64,000 bases of DNA from Coprinellus micaceus (taxonomy: Eukaryota > Basidiomycota > Agaricomycetes > Agaricales > Psathyrellaceae). The stretch covers positions 4,402,001 through 4,466,000 of the forward strand of contig OX596335.1 in the NCBI GenBank assembly GCA_951394405.1. The letters are read 5' to 3'. The position numbers and the translations under genes are program-made. The notes beneath the pieces are model-generated. The model saw only the letters and a program-made list of their open reading frames with translations, was not told the DNA's origin and did no database searches. Shown in pieces: positions 58,549 through 64,000 of the stretch; position 1 is the first letter of the stretch, and each line of letters opens with the position of its first letter.

Positions 58549-59281
58549 ATGAAGCCTCGTTTCCTCGTCCTCCTCGCAGCCTCTACGCTCTCCTGGGCCA
58601 ACCAGATTCCTATGGTTGAACCAAATGTGCCATACGTTCCAGAAGTTTCAGCCAAGCCTAGCCTGGCCGACCTCTTAACCATCGAGAGCTCCATCTCCAT
58701 ATTCTACTCTTATGCTCGGGAACTCGAGCTTAGCCAGGGCCTTTCGAACAAGGACATTCGTCTGACACTCTTCGTGCCTACTAATAAGGCCGTTATGGCT
58801 CTTGCAAGGAAGCCGTGAGTCTATACGATCTTTGGTTGAGCGCTGGGTTGACGAAAGGGATAGGCATGAGGGAGACAATGTCGAAGCTCCGATTGAGATT
58901 ACGGACGAGCAATATGACAGCTACACGAAGACCAACGTCGAACGATGGGTGTCTGCTCATATCATCCCGGTATGTTTTCTCTCTCTCCACGAAATCCTCT
59001 CATGTTCTCATTACGTTGCAGGAAGCACCTATTGACCTCGAGGGAACACATGATACACTCCTTCTTGGCAAGTCAATCACCTTCAAGCCCATGACTAAAA
59101 GCGTCAAGGATGGAGGGTGGAGTCGAATCTCGTTGGAGGACGGCATTAGGATTACTGGAAAGAAGGAGGTGCGTGTTCTGCGTTCGTCACTTCTGCCGCC
59201 GCAACCCAACCCCTGTTTTAGGCCCTGAACGGAGACATGTATATCATCGACGGCGCTATCTCACCCGGAACGGTCAACTAA
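58549..59281 (+). CDS. Secreted fasciclin (FAS1) domain protein
   Basis: Exons are 58549-58814, 58864-58969, 59022-59168 and 59222-59281, giving 192 residues. A signal peptide is predicted at about 1-17 (KPRFLVLLAASTLSWA). A single FAS1 domain fills the rest. Block H1 is LTLFVPTNKAVMALARKP, preceded by SLADLLTIESSISIFYSYAREL. The NVERWVSAHIIP segment fits the conserved helix and strand leading to the H2-like end GDMYIIDGAISPGTV. No GPI signal or transmembrane tail is present, so it is probably secreted or lumenal. Single-FAS1 proteins are common in Agaricomycetes, with roles suggested in adhesion and fruiting, and none can be assigned here. It is divergent from beta-COP. Confidence 0.93.
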
Positions 59282-62200
59282 ACTTTGGGATTCGACTTGC
59301 TGAACGATCGCACCCTCTCTTTTCGGACTCACCTCTGTACAATACTCGTATGCTATGCTTGCTCTGTACTTTTAGCTGCTCAGTGAGCCCTTCCTGATCC
59401 CGTCCCAGACAATGACTGATCCGCCCACAGATAATACCTTATTTTGCATCGAACGTTATCTGTTAGAACTGTGACTGGCCCTTCATCGATGTACCGCTCC
59501 GCGGCTCCCAGAGGGTCGGTTACGAGTTCAATTATCTGTGGCCTTCGGCGTCCGTCTGACCTCGAGAAAGTCCATGCACCAGATGATGTCACCGACTTCT
59601 TCTCATATCCATGGGAGCTCCGAACGAACCGAATCTTGCGGTTGCACGGGTCCTTTCGAATCCGGACATACTTGCTGCGATCCTTGGTGCTTCGTCTCTC
59701 AGAGTTACGGAGAATCTGAAGTCCTTCCAAAACCTACACAGAAGGTTTGGAGAAGATAGAAGTTACTTGGCCCGAACAGGCCCGACCCCGATAGCAGCAG
59801 CAGGAATACCTCCTACCATATGCGATGCTCCGTGCCAGTCCCTCGAGGGAAGGGAGATCCTACTCGACTTGGGGATAACGAGGCGACTAGACAGTGCTTC
59901 TCCCGCGAACGAGATGAAGGTTGGAAGTGTTTGTGTTTTACGACACTCCACTGGGCTGGGATATTAACTGTTCCCCTCGCTTCTCAGAATATGCTCAAGT
60001 CTTAATATGACGTCTAAGGTCTAGTCGACACGTAGACCCGGAGTTTGGGAGGCCAGTGTTCGATCGAAGTGATAACGGTCCCTGACTTCGGAATCCCCTG
60101 GACTGTGGAAGAGAGCTAAACTGCGCTAGCCTCTGCCAAGACAATTCTCGTTCTGTTGACATGAACGGATCCAAGCTGCCAGGCTTCTGGTGAAGCACCA
60201 ATCCGAATGTATATCCTAGCACCTTGTACGTCGCGGTTCGTCACGAATCGCACCTCATATTCTGAAATTGAGACCGAGGCAGTTCATTGGGGCCGCTGGG
60301 TTCATATACGAAACTTGGGGCCTACCTCTCCTTCTACCGTCGCGCGCGGACCTGTAGGACCGCCAGGTATCCTGACGATTGGGCCCTGAAGAACGCAACG
60401 CAGGAAATTGACTCCTCTTCCTGGATGTGCGCATGACATGACAGGAGGTGCTTCGCGGAGCGGAGGCGTGCGGCGGCGGACTCGGTGAGAGCGGGGATCG
60501 AGAGAAGGTCCGTATGGACAAGGAGATGGGAGGCCTTCAATTTTTGTGCCTTGACCTTTGGTTCCAATGGTTGGAAGAGAGGTAACGTTAGGTGGTCGTT
60601 GTTGCTTCGCGTTTCAGCTATCCCTCCGACATGTTCGACTGAGTCGTTGGTTCTGTGTCGCTTGGCCGCTCACCTTCCCTCTCATTTCTCAGCCCTTTGC
60701 CCCTTCCTTTTGTGTCTCGTGAGGCCCTACGCTTACCTGGATACCTGGCCAGTTCGGTGTGTACTGTACCAACGACCTATTCCAGGACCCTATCTCGTCT
60801 TTCGGCGCTTACCGGACTCCAAAAGGTGCTACCCTCGTTTACTGGCCAACGTGTTTTCGTATTTACTTCTCGCGCTCCTTTACAACTCCTTCTACTGAGT
60901 GACTCTAGCACAATACAATAGATCTCTGTTTAGTTCGATTTCTCCGATTCCCAAGTCGACGTAGCTTCTATTTGGTGGCACTCCCTCTTACTAGATAGTT
61001 GACGAGTGACGGTAATATCTATTCCACGAGAGACACGGAACGACTGTGCGTAACCGTCACGGTGTTTCACGCTAGGACCAAAGGAAGGAGGTGAAAAGGG
61101 AGAAGGAGGGGAGATGATATCATCCACCATTGAGTCGTGCGGATGCACTTGAGTGCGAGGTAGGCGTGCATGTACGTAGGCTACGGCAGCGTACATACAT
61201 CTGAGCCGGAAGAATTTTGCCTCCTTTCTTCATCCTACTTGCAACCGAGCCAAACCAAGGGGGGGTGCGCGGAAATCGCAGTTTTTGTTTGCGATCGTCT
61301 CATCGTCATTTTCCCGAGTTGAATTTTCTCCCTCACCATGATCAGTGAATGGTGTTTCAGCCCAACCTTTCGCTCGTATTGCGCCCAAGTATTGTATTGC
61401 CTTCCTCATAAGCGCATCGCACATCCTTGAATCCTACCCCAAGCTAAACGGATCGTAATATTGGTTAACGTCAACCCCGTTTCCAGGCGCGCCTTTCATC
61501 GCGTCTACACTCTGGATATCCCGACACTTCGGGTATGTGCGCCTGTGGGCGCCAGGCCGGTGACCACGCAAAGTTGGTAGTGAGCGCCACCGACGCAGCG
61601 GCCATAAACCGGGCCGCACATGTCTACTTTTGTAGACTTTGTGTCCCTCTCGCTGCTCGCATCAGAAGTGGGGAAAAGCAACGGAGAAGAAGGGTAGGCC
61701 TCGGGTTGGACGGGTACCCTACTGTCGGAGGGCGTTCTGTGGTGAGACGCCTCCAACCGAAGTTGTGGTTTGGCAGTGCACGGGTGGCCAACAGTTGGTC
61801 TACTACAAATAGAGGTGCAAGGATTGGAATGAATTGAATTGAATAATGTATTCATCATTGTCAATTCTGCTGTGATAGTGAAGGGTGAGTGAAGGGGCTC
61901 CGGACCCTGCAGCAATTCAAATAACACCAGACTGCGCTTTCTCGTAACGGGCGCTGTTCCTCGGTTGGGAACTATCCTTGTTGTTATAAATTGTGTACGT
62001 TTGGTGCTCCCTTCACGTACGGATTTATCGACATGGCTGGTCTCACTGCTGTACCGATATGTTCTGTATGATGTCCCGGACCAGATCGCTGGGGCGAACA
62101 GACATTGGCAGCGCCCCAATCCCCTGAAGCTTGTCTGACATTATTAACACGCATGATGGTCTTGAAACCCCCTCGAAAGGAGGTATGACAGGGAGCCAGA

Positions 62201-63337
62201 CAGACAGATTGGCGTTCTACGCGCTGAACCTCTGTTGAAATTCGTATCAAGGCTCCAAAATCGCTGAGGCCAAGTCCTCGTCCTGAGGAATCCTGACTCA
62301 CTCCGGAGGCTATAGGCGCCACAATCGCACCGCCTAATATGGACTCCGACGTACTCCGCCCAGCATGGGCGCTTCTTTCGCACCATGCTCGGATCTAATT
62401 CTGTGAACCTTTTTAAGGCTTTGCGACCCTGCACAGATAATCAGCCGGCGGAGAAGCTGCTTGTGTGCGTCTTATCTCCTAGGAGCCCCGACAGCACAAA
62501 CGCTGGCGGGCCCAACAAGGGAGAGCGCGAGCGCGTTCGCCTTGATGCGGCGCTCAACTATGAGCATCTAAGCGCTCGCGATGGGGTGATTGGAGCTCTC
62601 GCTTTGCACAAGTTTATGATGAGAGGAACCGGCACGCGCCGCGATGCTCGTGGGGTCAAAAATAGGACAATAGGCACCCTGTGGTCTCGAGCAGACCCAC
62701 AGCCCGCTTCTAGAGTCCAGAGGACTCCAGAACTGTTGTTGCCGGACCTTGCGCCCAAAAAGGAGTCCGACGCTACGCATTTGGTTCTCATCTCTCCCAG
62801 CTGCTCTCGCGCAGTTAAATATTCCGAGGGTCGCTGGGAGAAGGTATAGCACATAGCACATATTTATACTTTATACAAGTAGCGAGCGATCCGCTTTGAC
62901 TGCCGGAGCGAGGAAGCGCATCCAGTAAGTGTCCAGTATACTACTGACTTAGAGACCCCGAAGCGCTTCATCGCACGCTTAGGAACCGCGCATCACAAAG
63001 TGACTTCGGCGACGCAGCACGAAGTCGCTCGCCCGCTCCAACACCCCATTTTTCGTGAAACTCGATGTGACACCTACCTGGGTTCGGAATTTTGGTGTGG
63101 GCCGACCGGTTGTTCTCGGCCGTGTGCGTAAGGTCGGAGTCCTTTTTTTGCTGCCCGAGGCAGTGGGATGCCACCCTTGTCGTACTACCCAGTCAAGCCG
63201 AGTGCGCACCGAGCCAGCTTGACTACTGATGCGACACTCCGATTGCGGGCCTCTCTGGTAATGCCGCCTCGAAGCCGTTGGCATAGGGTCTCAAGTCGTG
63301 TGCAATTCTCGGGGACGTCCAACGAGGGACTCCGACT
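59282..63337. other. Gene-poor stretch, 4.1 kb
   Basis: This begins with the fasciclin gene 3' UTR. The ORFs present (59611-59967 +, 60485-60898 +, 62385-62849 +, 62854-62558 -) show no family motif, and 62119..61505 (-) opens with TTG. A GGCGCTTA word lies at 60804-60811 and TAAGCGCT near 62568. Likely decayed repeat DNA. Confidence 0.45.
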
Positions 63338-63770
63338 ATGTCCCAGGGAATACTACTATTCGTGAGCGTTGGCGTTATGACACAAACATGGGAGTTTGTA
63401 ATCTCATCGGTTTAGGACTTACTCAGTCGAGATCTCCGACACGGGGTCCCAGGTGCTCTGGTTACCTTGGTTGCCCTGCGACCGGCCGTGTCCAAGGGCA
63501 TACTTGTCGTTGAACCTCATGCTACGATGCAAACATTAGGGTGGAGAAGATTGTCCATGGCCAGATTCCTCGGTTAGAACTCAGTTACTCAATGAGATCT
63601 CCGACTGTGGGTACTCAGGGCACCCTGAGCACCGTCAAAGAACTGTGTCCAAGGATATATTCGCCTTGGATCACGCACCATAATACAAATGTTGGGGCAT
63701 TGGGAACCAGCTCAAGTCCTTCGCATCAGAACCCAGCTACCCAGTCAAGATCTCCGACTGTGGACATTAA
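63338..63770. repeat. Degenerate tandem repeat, about 155-bp unit, 3 copies
   Basis: Three units repeat the same order of landmarks. The first is [AG]TGTCC[AC]AGG, starting at 63338, 63488 and 63644. The second is a segment ending ATACAAAYRTTRGGG-like. The third is GATCTCCGAC, at 63431-63440, 63596-63605 and 63749-63758. Spacing is 150-165 bp. Units have diverged by substitutions and small indels, and no unit keeps a reading frame. It may continue toward the right edge in weaker form. Confidence 0.7.
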
Positions 63771-63826
63771 TACGCAATCTAGGCGTTGAGGTCCCTCGAT
63801 TTCATTGTGTTTCGCTCGCTAAGCGC

Positions 63827-63865
63827 CCACATGGCCCCTAATTCTCGTGTTCCGAGCGCTTAGCG
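63827..63865. repeat. Inverted repeat CGCTAAGCGC / GCGCTTAGCG
   Basis: Two perfect 10-nt inverted arms (63827-63836 and 63856-63865) are separated by 19 nt. Each arm contains the word AAGCGC/GCGCTT that recurs through the non-coding parts of the window. It could form a hairpin; no function is evident. Confidence 0.65.
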
Positions 63866-64000
63866 GTCATACCGGGGGCTAGGACGCCGGCACGCCACCC
63901 GCTACCACCACATAGGTACACACACACCTCGCAGATAACGATGACGCATTATATGTACCCCTGCTTATTTGTTGATTTTCGAAGAAGTAGGTCGAGTGTG

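Noticed and set aside
61505..62119. 204-codon ORF on the minus strand
   Set aside because: It opens with TTG, not ATG, and shows no recognisable domain.

Overview
The window looks like nuclear DNA of a filamentous basidiomycete, probably an Agaricomycete. Genes carry many short introns (mostly 47-80 nt, GT-AG, with CTAAY/CTGAC-type branch sites) and encode typical mushroom-lineage proteins. I see no bacterial, organellar or viral gene. The exon models were built by hand from reading frames, splice signals and known protein families. Every complete model sums to a multiple of three, which supports the chosen junctions, but no transcript evidence was available.

Layout, left to right. 1-654 (-) is a partial MRH-domain cargo receptor, divergent from NDUFS2 of mitochondrial complex I (794-2834, +). 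After a 4-kb gene-free stretch come a NIF3-family protein (6887-8361, +), a TPX2-domain protein (11278-13760, +), a 65-residue protein with a C-x2-C-G-W-R-G tail (18769-18966, +) and a peroxisomal enoyl-CoA hydratase with unusually long introns (20238-24054, +). A 6.5-kb empty stretch follows. Then come the mitochondrial protease ATP23 (30525-31460, +), a Kre9/Knh1-like GPI-anchored wall protein (31798-32650, +), a dithiol glutaredoxin with a decayed partial tandem copy (38128-38765, +; copy 39117-39415) and the dolichol-phosphate-mannose synthase subunit DPM3 (39778-40388, +).

From 43100 to 58416 the coding strand switches to minus. This block holds a Gfd2-like RNase H-fold protein, coatomer delta, a 1499-residue F-box-like protein and coatomer beta. 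Beta- and delta-COP are direct partners in the COPI coat, so their closeness is notable. A fasciclin-domain secreted protein (58549-59281, +) diverges from beta-COP across 132 bp. The last 4.7 kb has no recognisable gene and ends in a degenerate tandem repeat of about 155 bp.

Taken together the genes are mostly housekeeping: respiration and mitochondrial assembly (NDUFS2, ATP23, glutaredoxin), secretory traffic and glycosylation (MRH receptor, DPM3, two coatomer subunits), cell surface (Kre9-like, fasciclin) and peroxisomal lipid metabolism. Gene-dense segments alternate with 3-6 kb stretches that lack recognisable coding sequence and share a recurrent GGCGCTTA word, suggesting decayed repeats. 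I found no CRISPR array, tRNA, rRNA or intact transposon.
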